This document shows, one piece after another, positions 12,390 to 24,995 of a stretch of 64,000 nucleotides of DNA (its first letter is position 1; each line of letters begins with the position of its first letter). The notes beneath the pieces were generated by a model. That model did not search any database. It had not been told where the DNA came from and was given only the letters and a program-made list of their open reading frames with translations. The DNA is from Apoda limacodes (Eukaryota; Arthropoda; Insecta; Lepidoptera; Limacodidae): positions 8,437,001-8,501,000 of the forward strand of contig OX291547.1 of the NCBI GenBank assembly GCA_946406115.1. The letters run 5' to 3'. The position numbers were made by a program, and so were the translations under genes.

Positions 12390-15173
12390 CATATTTAACT
12401 CTGCATTTGTCCTAGGGTACTTCGATTTTACTAGTTGTTCTACTACTTTACAACTTGGTAGATATAACCAGTTAGTTTAGTCATAGATTATAGAATTATC
12501 GACTAGTCTAGATTCTGAGATTGTCTCGTCAACTTGTTTTCCCCTCCAGGCTATATAAACGGCGCCAGAATTCCTCCTAGGAAGGAAACTCTTCACGACG
12601 TGAAATGTCTTAGTCGGGCTATTTTATTGGTCTCAGATAGAAATAGGGATTCCGGTAATGGTCTACAAATTGCCAAGAAGTAGTTCTTAATGATTATTTC
12701 AGCTATAAAACATTACGGATATGTTTTCTGCATTAAGCGGAGTAATTGTTTTTCTTTGTTTATAGTTTTCATAGCAGGTTTTATAGCTCTGTTATTGGTC
12801 GCTCATATATAGTCCATAATAGGTATGTATGTACATACACTACATATATTTGAAAAAAGAATAGTATAGAACATTAGAGTTTCCTTGATCATACTTTATT
12901 TTTGTCTTTTTGCTTGTTTATTAAGGCTCGTCATGCGGCCTTAAATTACAGCAAAATTAAAAGTCTAATATTAGAAGTATGTTTTGCTACGCTACCTACA
13001 AGAGTACTTACCTTTGTTTTTTAAATTTAATTGTCTACTAATCTAAACTTACTGCCAGTTGCCACAGAGTAAAGAGTATGTAAAGGGTGTTTTGCCGAAT
13101 TTAGTCTTATTTTGAAATATCTCTTTGATTTTGGCGGGGACTAGACACAGAACAGTTTTATAATAGTGCAAATCTACAAAAAAAATAAAAAAATAATCGA
13201 CTGACTGATTTATCTATACTTTAGAAGAACCGGATATTTCTTTTTCGTTCAACTTTAAAATATTACACTAAAGACGTGCCAAATTAAAATTTTCGTTCGA
13301 ATTTAAATAAAAAAAAAACAGTTTTATTTCTTTTTATAGTGATACGATTTCACACCTCCCCAATCTTAAATTTCACAGTGATTTGTTTGAGAGATCAGCA
13401 GCACACGATGGGTAAATCTTGTTACGGACAAAGAGCGCTGCACAGGCGGACGGACGGCATAATAAGGGCTCAAGTTACCGCTTCCGGGACGATGGCTCCG
13501 AAAACCTCAAGCCTTTACACCTGACTGCACCTGTGTGGTCGGACCTTTTTACGTTTAATACTGTTTAACGTTTTTAACGGTCTGGTTCATTCGGAAATTT
13601 CAAAGTAAACGAAGCCGAAAATTGAGCTTTGCAAATTATTTGATCAATTTTCGAAGTTACCAAATTTCGTAAGACGGGACGTAACTCTTTTTTTTATTAA
13701 ACAATGTGGATATAATTTATATTTAGATTTAGATCAACGACAATATACAGTTTTGGGCGGACTTCTATGCAACTAAACCTTCCGGCAGCCCGCCAATAAA
13801 ACTGTCACCGTTGCAACACCCGAAGCACGGACACGAGTTTTATGCATTCCTAAAGATTTTTACGACACATCTAATGCTATTATTAAACTAACACATTATT
13901 TATGATTATCATTATCACATGCTGTGGGATGTGGTAAAATAGAAATTTACATTGTTTATTTTACGGACACTGGCCAGTAATAAAAAAAAAATGCTACCAA
14001 CCAGTGAAATCCCTATGTTACCAACCCATGTTTGGTAATCTATGGATAGGTAAAACTTAAAACTAAAGATCTTACTTTAAGTTGTAATTAATAATAAATA
14101 AAAGATATAAGCAATTGTTTTGTATCTAAATTTTGTGTATGAAACGGTTAGTTAGTAAACTAATTTCCCTTGATGCTAGAATAAGTAGGAATTTGTCTGT
14201 CTATTTCACCATATATAAAAGCATATTTACATAATAATGTATTGTGGGATTTATATGGTGCCTTGGTACTTGTAGGAAAATATTTATGAAGACAAATGCA
14301 TGTCGACATTTTCGTCGCTGCTATGAAGTACGAACCCTCGTCTGAAGTGCATAACTTTGCACACCTTTTCATTCCCACCTTTGCACTTTTATTTTATCCG
14401 CTTCTCGCCTCGGAGCTCCGCAGTCATTGTGCGTCTGTTGTCGAAATTCTTATATTCACTATGAAGGGGAAATTTCTATAGGAAATATCACAGTTCATTG
14501 TGCCTTTCTATTTTTATTCGTTCCATACAAATGGGGTGTTTTTGTACGAAATGTAATGAACGCTTTATGTGGAGGTGCAAAATATAATTCGTTCGGCTTC
14601 AATAGAGAAAAGCACGCAATATCTTTAAATCTTTACACAGATAGAGGAAGACTTATTAAAATATTTTAATATTCAAATCTCTAAGCGGTCTCATGAAAGG
14701 CAAAAAATGAGACCGCGACGCCGACAAGCAACGAAGCCACTAAAAGTACAGTTATTGTCTTAAAAATTAGTAAGAAAAAAGCTACAAAAAGTGGATAGTG
14801 GATGCCAATGAGGCGGGTGCTGGTTATCTCTTGTTATTTGTCATGGCATGTGTTTTTTTCTTCTTTTAGACGCCGCCACTTCAAAGGTACCGTGCACGGT
14901 AGCTCCTTACGTCCTATCCTATCTTTGTGGGAGTGTAACCAAATCCTGCATATGCCTCACGTCTTTATTGCTACATAAAATTTTTAGATGTATCTTGGGC
15001 TGGTATGCAAAGGGTCATTATAAACTTAATTAGTATCTTGTTTCATGGAAAAAGAAGCTGATTGACATCTTATAAAACGTTTTGAGTTACCTCACATAGG
15101 TTACAGATACGTGTAACCGACAGAAAGGTGCTATAGTTAGTGTTGTCAGTATCGCCGTTAATTAAAAAAAAAA
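12390..15173. other. No gene recognised
   Basis: Mixed AT-rich DNA. Two moderately GC-rich patches (13370-13530 and 14290-14480) give 61-80-codon open frames without motifs, splice signals or repeat matches within the window. Confidence 0.5.
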
Positions 15174-15551
15174 CGACCAAGTGCGAGTAGGTTCGTGCAT
15201 CGTGGGTTCTGTACTTCCTTGATTGGTTTTTATTACTTTTTGTTTAACTATAGACCTTTCACTATAAGGGTCCAGTTTAAAGCTTGTACGTATTACCGTT
15301 TTTACGATAAAGCAAAAACTAACTACAAAAACATGTTTCGTGAATGGAGATTGGAGACGTCCTTTAGATTTTTACTTTTTGTTTATTTTTTATTTGTTGG
15401 GAAATCCCCTATTTTAACTCTAATCTGTGAAAAGTTCAGGCTTCTACCTACTTACTTCGTCTAAAAGATAGAATAAAGGTCCGAGAGACAGACAGCGAAG
15501 ACTTAGTAATAGGGCTTCGCTGGCACCCCCTGGGTAAGGATCCGTAAAACC
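15174..15551 (+). mobile_element. Dispersed SINE-like element, 'gccaagtgcgagt' family
   Basis: It begins cgaccaagtgcgagtaggtt, has an AT-rich middle including gtaagta-free filler and gcttgtacgtattaccgttt, and ends with gacttagtaatagggcttcg and ggtaaggatccgtaaaacc. Start and end both correspond to the better preserved copy at 48166-48585. No protein is encoded. Confidence 0.65.
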
Positions 15552-15628
15552 GTATCTGTTGCTACATAATATTATAGTATTTATGAGTAGGTACTATTCA
15601 AGTTCTTTGTCGATAGAGTATTTTGCAC

Positions 15629-15909
15629 AAACATGGGAGAAACGTAAATAAATCCTAAAACATGGCTGAAACGTTTTTAATAAATCTTCAAACATAGCTG
15701 AAACGCTTTTAATATGGGTTCGAACGTGGCTAGATCGTTTCAAAGAAATGCATTAACATGCTGAAAAGCTTTAAACAGGGGTTTTCAATAAGGGCTCAAA
15801 CGTTTCAAATAAATGCTTGATCATGGCTAAAATGTTTCAAATAAATGCTCAAACGTGGCTAGAACTCTTCAAAGATGGGCTCGAACATTGCTGAAATGTA
15901 TCAAATACC
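15629..15909 (+). repeat. Degenerate minisatellite, about 32-bp unit, 8-9 copies
   Basis: Successive units follow the pattern aaacatggctgaaacgtttc + aataaatgctc, for example caaacatggctgaaacgttt, caaacatagctgaaacgctt, gaacgtggctagatcgtttc, atcatggctaaaatgtttca and gaacattgctgaaatgtatc. Unit length is fairly constant except for one longer interval near 15770-15810. It does not keep an open frame throughout. Confidence 0.8.
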
Positions 15910-16697
15910 AACCTTGAAAACTGGTACTGGGCTAAAGTAAAAACGTACATAATGTAAATGTGACATTTAAATGTTAATCTAAAATGAAAAAAATATTGAA
16001 ATTTGCAACCAAACACTGGCGTAGCTCGATTCGAGTAGATACGGAATACTGATCACTACCTACTATTTATTTTCGATTCGATTTCATGTATATATTAATT
16101 TCCAGCTTCAAAATGTTATTTTTTGATCTAAAGCTCTTATTTTTCATTATTTATCCTATTTCTTTCCCATTTATAACAAACACATTTGTATAAAAACTGT
16201 CCGTATAAGTTATCTCTTAACAGATCAAGTTGAAATTTCTACGTGTTTATATTGTAAATTGTGTATCGTTCGTGTTGTTTCATATCGTATTTTGTATTCT
16301 TTATCTGTGTACAGAATATTGTAAAATCGATTTGTCGACGTGACGGGCTACGGCTATGGCTATGGGCGACTTGTCGCCGACGGCGTGGGCGGCAATGGCG
16401 GCGTCGCCGTCAAATTGCATGCATTTTATATGTAAATGAATTATCACCTCGTTAGCACTTTACTCGCCCTTATCACACGTCCAACATACACATAACTATT
16501 AACACCTTTCTATTACACTTGCTGACAATGATAGGCTTTCTAAATATGACAAGTTTCATGATTTTTGTGCATAAAAATAGGAGAGAGGTACATTACATAC
16601 ATATGAACATTGGACACTTTAACTGGCGTAGAATAGTTTGAAAGATTATCTTAATTATATAATATAATTATATATAATAAATATAATTTTAACTTTA

Positions 16698-17033
16698 GTG
16701 TCGCAGTACATATATGAAAATCTTTTATATGTACATAAAAATATCAATAGTTTCAGCAAGAAAAGTGACTTTCACAAAGTAAATACTAGAAGTAAAAATA
16801 AGCTGTTGGTGCATGATACACGTCTACACAAAATAAGTAACTCTTTTATGGGGCAATGTATACACTTTTACAACAAAGTTCCCAAAAAATTTCAAAATAT
16901 ATCAATAAGTAAATTTAAATCTTTTATAAAGCAGGTACTTTGTAAAAAGGCATACTACAATATTTCAGACTATGTAAATGATAAAAATCCTTGGGACTGA
17001 TGATGCTCAATTACAGGATGCATAGGTAAACCG
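16698..17033 (+). pseudogene. LINE polymerase C-terminal fragment
   Basis: The frame reads SDFHKVNTRSKNKLLVHDTR and then SNSFMGQCIHFYNKVPKKFQ before stopping at 16998-17000. N-T-R followed by L-x-x-x-x-x-R, then SF...YN/FNKVP and a Lys-rich FKSFIK end is the usual C-terminus of CR1-like non-LTR retrotransposons in insects. Everything upstream of this tail is missing, so it is a 5'-truncated copy. It preserves the unoccupied site that was later hit in the related copy at 33931-34321. The clade name is inference. Confidence 0.7.
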
Positions 17034-19961
17034 TAGAAAGGGTAAAGCGCTCAAAACATAATATTGCAATAAATTTTTGTACCTATTAAAGAATTATAAA
17101 TAAGTCGTCAGCAATTTAACGGTGTTGCAAAATTTAATCTTAAATTAATAGTTAATTAAACCGATTTTTTTTGCTTCCTTTCAGTAAATTTACTTTTGCA
17201 TCACTAATTGAGAGGCATTTTATATTTTTTATGCACAGACAGCCGCAAGTTACACCCAACCAGGAAAATCGAGAGACATGCGGATATAATTGTGTTTGTT
17301 TAGGATTTTCGCAATAAAAGATTATGGTACAATGTATAAGATTTTATGTCGCTAATGGTGTTTAATGTTGATCTTTGCTCAGAGAAGGAGACAAAATAAT
17401 GAGAATAAAGCGGGACACGTGATATAACCATAACGATTAACTTTAATTAGTGTGCAAGGAACGTTGTACGTTTGTCCGCCTTGTGAAGTGTCATTGTAAG
17501 CACTTATAAATAAATATTTTTTACATCATTTGCACCTACGAGGATTTTCAGCTGTAGGTGCATCGCTTTCTGATTTCACTAATTTATTTATAACATATAG
17601 TAGATTCACTGTAATTTTTTCTTGGTCTACTGTATACTGTAATGCACTGATGACTATACTCTGATCATATTTCGTTGAACGTTAGACAGGTTAGGTGTTC
17701 AGTTCTGCGGTGCTTCTAAGTAAGCATTAGACAGATTTTAGTCTCAGAATAATGTATAAATGTACCTACAGATAGGCTACTATAGACTGATACGTATTGG
17801 GTGTGGTGCTAAATCCTTCCGCCACGCCGCGCCGCCGTCGCCGGTGCCCGCACGCATACGTCCTTTACACACGAGTTTAAGGTATTTAAAAGGAAGTCAC
17901 AAAGTACAGTAAAGGCTCGATTGATCTTTTTCTGATATTTTTTTTGAACTTGTCTTATTTTGTAAACAATATGTATCCAAAAACAATGAAACAGTGAGGT
18001 AGGCTTAAAATATGAGAAAAGTGCAATGCACAATGACTAAGTTAAAAAAGAGAGATTTAACTATATTTTACCAATTGGTCTCTCTTATTTGAGTCTCGGT
18101 CATAATTTTCTTGACTTCGAGATTAAACTAACATTAAAAAAAATATTTGATTAAAAAGTAAGTACTTACGTCATGGCGCACCTTCTGTACGTACTTATTG
18201 TCGTGTACTAAAGTTATGAATTACGGCCAAATAATTTATTTGTTCCTTCCAAATCAGTTCCCATGATTTGTGGACAGGTGGCGCGGGCGTCGTATTGCGG
18301 CGTCTTTGTGCGGCAAGCTTTGATCTTGCCGACACATTGTACGCGTGCGGATTCTATTTTTTGCGCTTTTTCCTCTGATATTTTTACGTTATTGATGCGT
18401 GGATTGATTTGTGAATGGCGGTTGTTTTCAATAGATCGGACGTCTTGTTTGCAGCAATTTAACCACTTTTGTTAGTTTTTAGACTGTTTGGCGTCATACT
18501 ACAGCAGCTCCTAGTTAATTCTAGTTTTTATAACGATAAACAAACGCACCAAAAACCGTAAATCTGTTTACGCTTACAATCTATTTTAATAAAAAAAAGT
18601 GGTAAAATTTAATTATGGTAATTTTACCTTTTCAAAAACAACAAATCTACACATCAACATCAAAAAAAACACATGATCCATAAAAAATCTTGATATATGA
18701 TGATTATTATATCATAATCGTGATATATTATTCGTGACAAATGATTGATATAGATATATATATATATCTTGAACCCCTTTCAAAGTTCGTGTTTTCTATC
18801 ATAACCTGTGCACACTTCATATTTTAAAAACAAATTAGGTAGGTTTTTAATATTTAATTTCACCTGTGGTTTATTGTTTGTACACAAACAAATACAATGG
18901 CGACATTTTTAATAACTAAAGCAAAGGAAAAAGTGCTTATTTTTAAATAAGTCAAATAATTACAGCCACTGTCATATACAGGCATGTCGTTCGACAGGTG
19001 TCGTACTGACATCTAAAAACGCTTTATTTAATGCAATCTCTTCACAAAAAATAGTTCGAGACACTCTTCGGAGATATCGACAGTTTTTTGTAATTGTGCA
19101 TTAATGCTCTTTTGATTTGAGGCACTAACTTCAAGCTGTGCAAACCATGCAAATGTAGAACTAACATTTATATAGAGTGTTGCATTATTTTTTCTTGTTT
19201 TGCGTAGACGGTAGTGACACTGCCTGTGCAAAGATATACTTGATTTCCATCTCGTTTCTTTGTGCATTTGCGAGTGTTTGATAGGCCATATAAGAACACA
19301 TTATTGTGTGCTTTGCCACGTAAAAAAGTATCAAAGCCTTTTGCTTCTGTCACCGCCGTCTAAGCGTAAAATTTTTATCCAGAATTGCTAGTTAAATATC
19401 AACTGGACAGTCTGTAGCTACGTTAAGTAATGCGTCAAGTACTAAATGAAAACACGAGACGGCGTTCATAAGCCTCGTATTTTATATTACAGTTATGTAA
19501 AAAAATTAGATGTTAAATGCTTGAGCATATGGGTAGGCAGTATATTTCTGCCTATATGAAATCTGGTCCACTTGACTTATGAACCTCTAGTAAAAGCAAA
19601 GCCTGCCGGATCTGTCTGTCTGTCCGTTTATTCACTTCTTATAGTTAACCGCTGGACCCATCTCGAATTGGTAGTTTGATTGATTTCACCGTGGGGAGAC
19701 ATTAGGCTTTAAAAATTCCAAGAATCAGTCGGATAGCATACAGAGTGTTGAAAGAAATTAGGCCGAACCGCTTAGCCAGAGAGGGGATCGACAGAGCTGC
19801 TTAGAAAATATGTCAAGTGTGATTCGGATTAGCGCAGAGAGAAAAAGTGCCTTAATATAATCAAAGAATTGACAAACCGTAGGAAGCTCACTCGGATAAT
19901 CGAATTCAAAAGCTTATAAATAAATCAGACTTTTTTTTAAACGCCCTTCCTTTGTTTACAG
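17034..19961. other. No gene recognised upstream of the WIF exon
   Basis: No exon encoding a signal peptide and WIF start with a phase-1 donor was found. A GC-rich patch at 17815-17865 and the region 18260-18480 were examined on both strands without result. Near 19600-19630 a ctgtctgtctgtccg tract suggests a SINE/LINE scrap. Confidence 0.5.
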
Positions 19962-20089
19962 GTTTGACCGCCGAGCTGTACTATGTCCGCGATGGCCAGA
20001 TCAACCATTACGCGCTCAACTTCGTGGTTCCAGTGCCAGCCACCATCGGTGAACTGCACTTTACGTGGCAGAGCCTGCAGAGAAGACCG
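19962..20089 (+). CDS. drl: RYK/Derailed receptor, WIF-domain exon (first exon visible)
   Basis: This exon encodes 42 residues beginning LTAELYYVRDGQINHYALNF and ending with FTWQSLQRRP. That is the characteristic core of the WIF domain of RYK-type receptors, the extracellular module that binds Wnt5-class ligands. It is bounded by a pyrimidine-rich acceptor (tttgtttacag) and a donor (gtaaga). The first two bases, GT, complete a codon split with an upstream exon, so an earlier exon must end after the first base of a codon, most likely a glycine. No such exon was recognised in the preceding 19.9 kb, so the signal peptide and WIF start are missing here. In flies this family (drl, Drl-2, dnt) guides commissural axons and muscle attachment. 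The wording of this exon and the next looks closer to Derailed than to Doughnut, but the paralogue assignment is inference. Confidence 0.9.
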
Positions 20090-20308
20090 GTAAGATTAAT
20101 ATTTTTTTGACAGGTCTCAAAATACCTTATGATTACCTAAGCCATTAATTAATGTGTTTTTAAGCTGTATCTGTATTTGTAAAAAATGATAAGTGTAACG
20201 CAGACAGCGTAATATGTAAATATTTGCGTGGGATTCACCTTAAGGAACCTAACGCATAAAATATATTATCATTTTTTTGTGTAATTCTGAAATGGTTTAC
20301 TTGATTTT

Positions 20309-20756
20309 AGGGTTCCGTACCTTAGAACGAAAAAGGAACCCTTATAGGCCTGCCTTTCTGTCCGTCTGTTGGTCTGTTTGTCAAGATGCTTTTACTCAAG
20401 AACGCGTGGAGGTATCAAGTTAAAATATATCAAATACTAAAGTCTAAGGTCACTTAAAGTCGTAACAATTAAACTTCTAAGTGAATGCAATAAAAAAATA
20501 AGGACATTTTTGTCACAAATTGTGAAACAAATAAATCAAAACCTATGGGGGACTTCTTGTTAACCTAGAATCATGAAATTTGACAAGTAGCAAGATGTTA
20601 CATCACAAATACAGGAAAAATCCAATAATTAAGGCATAAAACCTTAAACTAAAACCAAAAAGCCTTGATCTCACAATGGAAGAACTATTTAAATATAATA
20701 AGCTTGTACGGAACCCTCGGTGCGCGAGCCCGACTCGCACTTGGCCGGTTTTTTTT
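20309..20756 (-). mobile_element. Dispersed SINE-like element in a receptor-gene intron
   Basis: On the - strand it starts ccggccaagtgcgagtcggg, runs cgcgcaccgagggttccgta, and ends at the complement of agggttccgtaccttag. A ctgtccgtctg tract lies near its far end. It shares its body (tcctagaatcatgaaattt-like and gcaataaaaaaat blocks) with the element at 44051-44689. Confidence 0.75.
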
Positions 20757-22105
20757 GTTATAACTGAATGTATTATTTTATCAAAACGTCGATGATTGCC
20801 ATCAATTTCTGTAATTTATGCACAAGAGGCATAGAGTTCAAGAAATTCACAGTTGTAAAAGTGTATTTATACTTATAATAGATATAATTTACAAAAACTA
20901 AAGCATTATATTTAAAACTTTTAAAAGTTCTCTAATATTTGAATCAAATCGAATTAGTATTTATTTAATTAAAAACTAATCAATTTTAAATTTAAGTTAA
21001 ACACAGATTATATTTTGAAATTAGTTACTGATTTTTCTAATCGATCCTATACATGGTGTGTGTGACATCTTAAGATCGTCACGTATCGAGTTTTCCATGA
21101 AGTTATTTTTTTAACAATTTGTATTAGTGACAACTGAAAAAAAATGCCATTAACGTGGCCTTCAATTAAATTGTCTAATAACAATAAATAATTTATCGTT
21201 TTTAGTCCTTTTTTTTGATGATGAGCAGAAAAAGATTTTTTCTTAGTTTTGTTCCATTTTCATTAAATCATCGTGTGCTTTTTTTTTGTTAAAAAAAAAA
21301 CTGAAATATAACGTAATAAAACACGGAGACACAAAATTTTAACTTCAAGGTGTTTAGAATCCTGTACTGACTGAGTCTTTAGTATCAATTTGTGCAATTG
21401 TCAGACAACCGGTTAAGTCAACCTGTTTAGAAAGTCTTCCATACAAATTTTATGAGAGCATGTTCTGTAGGTACACTCATAAAAGCTAATAAATAACCAA
21501 AATATTTACTAAATTTCGTACATCAATTCAATAAAAACTTACTGGCATTTCAAAAGTGTACCTATGTCCTTACCTATATTTTTGCGTCTATGATATATTA
21601 CTAAAAATTTGAGTGGTTATAGTTAGGTATAGATATTTAATGTAAGTACTGAAGTTTTTATGGGAAAAAATGCTTTTAATTCACCTCAATACAATCTAGT
21701 TGTGCCGATGATCTGCTTATAACAACTGAGGTTTATAGATAAGATTACGTTATATGATATGAATATTGATTGAGTCTATTTGAACGGTCAGGAATTTATC
21801 AGTGTGACCACATGGAATATTACTCATTTGTCAGTTATTGTTCAGTATTCCGTGCCAATCACAATGGCGTCTAGATTGAGTTATCATTATGATAATTTCA
21901 TACGTAGAAGAGTATGCATTTTGCATAATTTTTTTTTTATATTAGAGGATATGCTGACTGAATAAATGTAGATTGGGAATCTAGAAAATTTACGCTTAGT
22001 GATAAATGTTTCGGGTAGGCGGAATACTAATGAAGTTTTATACCGATTTAAGGATTATTTTTAACCTAATATGTACTGGGTAAGTGATTAAAATAAATAT
22101 GCTTG

Positions 22106-22244
22106 AAAAGCCGGTGCAAGATTTTGGTACTACTAACAAATATTTGTGCATTTGTGCAAATGAACTAATGATGAAATAGCGGTGCCGTATTGTGTTTTCA
22201 AATATGTGCACAAATATTTGTTCAAAGATCTGGCGTCGGCTTAA
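22106..22244. mobile_element. Inverted-repeat hairpin element in a receptor intron
   Basis: The 16 bases aacaaatatttgtgca at 22135-22150 have their exact reverse complement at 22207-22222. Pairing continues outward imperfectly (aaaagccggtgcaagatttt against the complement of agatctggcgtcggctt), giving arms of about 40 bp around a 55-bp loop. Likely a MITE, although no duplication was identified. Confidence 0.65.
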
Positions 22245-23259
22245 GAAATAGTTAAAAAGAAAAATAGAACACTTGCGAGGTGTACACATATACCTGCTGT
22301 TCCTGAACATACTATGTCCTAAAAATGAGCTACATTCATACATTCAGCATTTATTTCAAAGTTCTCCCCCCCTCCACGTCCTATGTGATGGGGTATCTGT
22401 AAATTTTGTAATTACTGAAAAAACGGTCAACAATTTGGACCTTATTCACCGTTGTCTACTTTTGTTGTGATTAAAGATACCGTCGGTGTTCCTGGACTTA
22501 CATTAAAAAAAATCTGCTACCACACAGTAAATTTTAAAGCAAAATAGCAAGCTTTTGAAGTAAAGTCAGAATAACAAACCAAGAACCCAGTATTCAGAAA
22601 GTCGGATGTTATTAACTTCGCGGAGAAACTTTTTCCAAGTCGTAGACTCGTTCCGGCCATATTTGCTCCTTTCCTTGCACTGCCTTCGTAAACAACTCCT
22701 TTTGAAGGAAATGCCGCGGTCTCACTGAATTTAGATAGCTTCTAAAAATTCGATTTACTCAAGAATTTTCTTCACTAACTAGTCTTCCTTACCTCGGAAA
22801 ATAAAGTAAAAAAACAAGCCGGCAGATACTTTTAGATGTAAATTTGGAAAGAACAATCTATTGAGTCCGTTAGTTCTCATTGTTAAACAAATATGTGGAT
22901 TTATTCGCTTGCTTGTATGCAAGAGAAACTAAAGTCCTGTTTGTGCATTGATATTTGATCGGAGACGTCTGGTTAACATATTCAACAGACGACTGAAGTA
23001 GCTGTTGTCCCGCATTGGGTTACTGAACTTGTCATTGCAGCATCTGCCTATTTAGGACAGTATTTATTTGCAAGTAATAAGAATTGCCTCTACGACAGCG
23101 ACAGTCTGTGATTCCCATTCCTAACATTGTAATTCCGTACGATATTATTAGCTACATCTTTGTCATTTCAAAGTCTTTGTCAAAATCTATTGAAAATTAT
23201 AAGTTCTAGCTATAAATATCTACACTTAACAAAAACATCAAAGTACTTACACTTACATA

Positions 23260-23637
23260 GGGCGCGTCTGTTTTGGGATTAAGAGTTTTGATATCGCCAG
23301 TTTTGCCACCGACACCTATCGTTCGTGTAGCTTTGAAACGTTTCTAACAAAATTATTTGTTCCAAAACTTGCAAAACGAACGGTTGACGTACACACACTA
23401 CGATAAATCACACACGCACTGCCATAAACAATCAATATGTATAGGCAGTTTGACATGGGTCTAAAGTTTTATTTTTCGGTGGCAAAAGTGACAAAAATAC
23501 CGTAAACGAACGCATGACAGTTTGTTACAGATGATTCTAAAATTTTGATATTTTTGACACCAATGTAAAACGAAAGGATGACAGATGACAAAGTTAGCAA
23601 ATATAATGATCCCTGCATCCCAAAACGAACGCGTCCA
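23260..23637. mobile_element. 378-bp TIR element with TA duplication in a receptor intron
   Basis: The left end gggcgcgtctgttttgggat and the complement of the right end (tggacgcgttcgttttggga) match over about 20 bases. TA lies outside both (23258-23259 and 23638-23639). The open frames on the - strand here are chance; no transposase motif is present. Confidence 0.8.
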
Positions 23638-24995
23638 TACTGTATTGACCACTTTTTCATATACGTACGTATGTATGGCTGCCTTGTTCGGATTTCTTCT
23701 TCAGCTAAAATGATGTAGATATTACTTGTTCTTCGTATAGAATAATTATTTTTGTAGATAGTAAAATAATACAAACATTAATTTCCTTCTCCTTCAACGA
23801 ATACAGTATCAGCGCTTGATAATTAAAAATAAAATTCAATAAACGACAAAGGCTGTGGTCCTCATAAGTTATGAATAGATCAATAGATCCATGATATTTT
23901 AACGGGATTTAATTTATTACTTATAAATTTTAACTTTCTGCAATAACAAACTAGTGTTACAAAATTCTTACATGACTAAATTAAATTAAAAAGAAATAAC
24001 CAATTAAACCTACGCGACCAAATATGAATTAATAAACCTTAAAGAGAAAGTGGAAATATGGAAACCGTTTTAAATATAAGTAAACAAGCATAAACAGCAA
24101 ATCCTCTTGTGAATACGCCGCGTTTGCAAACGCCATCTCCTTGTCAGAATCTCAGCAGCTTTGAGCGGCCGACGCTATCAGATCTCCCATCCTCACCCTA
24201 CTAGGCTTCCATATTTACTGAGCGGCGCCTTTGACTGGCTTGGCAAACATTTGGCGACCGGGTACAAGCGCCGATGAACGATCGTCCGTCCCACCATTGT
24301 CTGTCTGCGCTTCCAGTGATAATATTTAATTAGCGGCTTCGGTGTCGCACCTACGCGCTTCTTACGTACTAACTACCTCTAGCATGGCTGATGAACCGCC
24401 CAAAGGGCCCGCCAGCTGCACATGTTTACCTTACCGTCCTAGTAATGCTGCAAGATTATTCGGATTATAATAGGCATTATTATTTAGATTCAGTTTATAT
24501 AGCGGTTGAGTATTTAATATGCGAGAAAATCGCCAGCTTAGTACAGTTTGTGTCAAACGTATAAGGAAAGGTGAAACTTTAGTGGCTTTAGTAAGAAAGC
24601 GAGCCGATTTGGGCATGCATCGTGTGCATGCGTCCAGCAAAGGAGTTGCTCGTGCCTAGGGGTCGACATTTGATCCCTCGCCCCCGACCACGGATGTGGT
24701 AAGTGAGTAGGGTCGCGCTGTGCCCTGGTCCGTCAATCTCTTTGATACAGTTACGTCGTGATGAGAACGTACCGTTAGGAATGTAGGAAGGAATCGCATT
24801 CAGTTAGAATAAGTTATGCCATGTTCATACTACGTTTTACGTTATTGTTACAATTTGTTACAATATTTGATTTAGCTATAGTTATAATATATATTTTTAT
24901 TGAAACTTCTATTTTTCTTCTTAGCGAAATAATTGTAAGTGTGGCCATTACAACTTTTGTTGTTATTTCGGCTAAAATGCTTATTTTTGTTTCAG

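Larger units (their letters stand above)
20090..24995 (+). other. Receptor-gene intron, 4.9 kb, with several repeats
   Basis: This phase-0 intron separates the two WIF-encoding exons. It holds a SINE-like element on the - strand (20309-20756), an inverted-repeat hairpin (about 22106-22244) and a TIR element with TA duplications (23260-23637). A more GC-rich block at about 24100-24780 shows no coding pattern I recognise. Confidence 0.8.

Noticed and set aside
16330..16437. GC-rich stretch with a Gly-Tyr-Gly-Tyr reading frame, like a cuticle protein
   Set aside because: Only about 30 codons, no convincing splice sites and no second copy of the motif; not enough to call a gene.
24100..24780. 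GC-richer block in the receptor intron as an unannotated exon
   Set aside because: No open frame continues the WIF domain; the flanking exons already join in phase 0 without it.
24939..24995. In-frame ATG extending the large receptor exon upstream
   Set aside because: A clear tttgtttcag acceptor at 24986-24995 and phase agreement with the preceding WIF exon show the upstream part of the frame is intronic.
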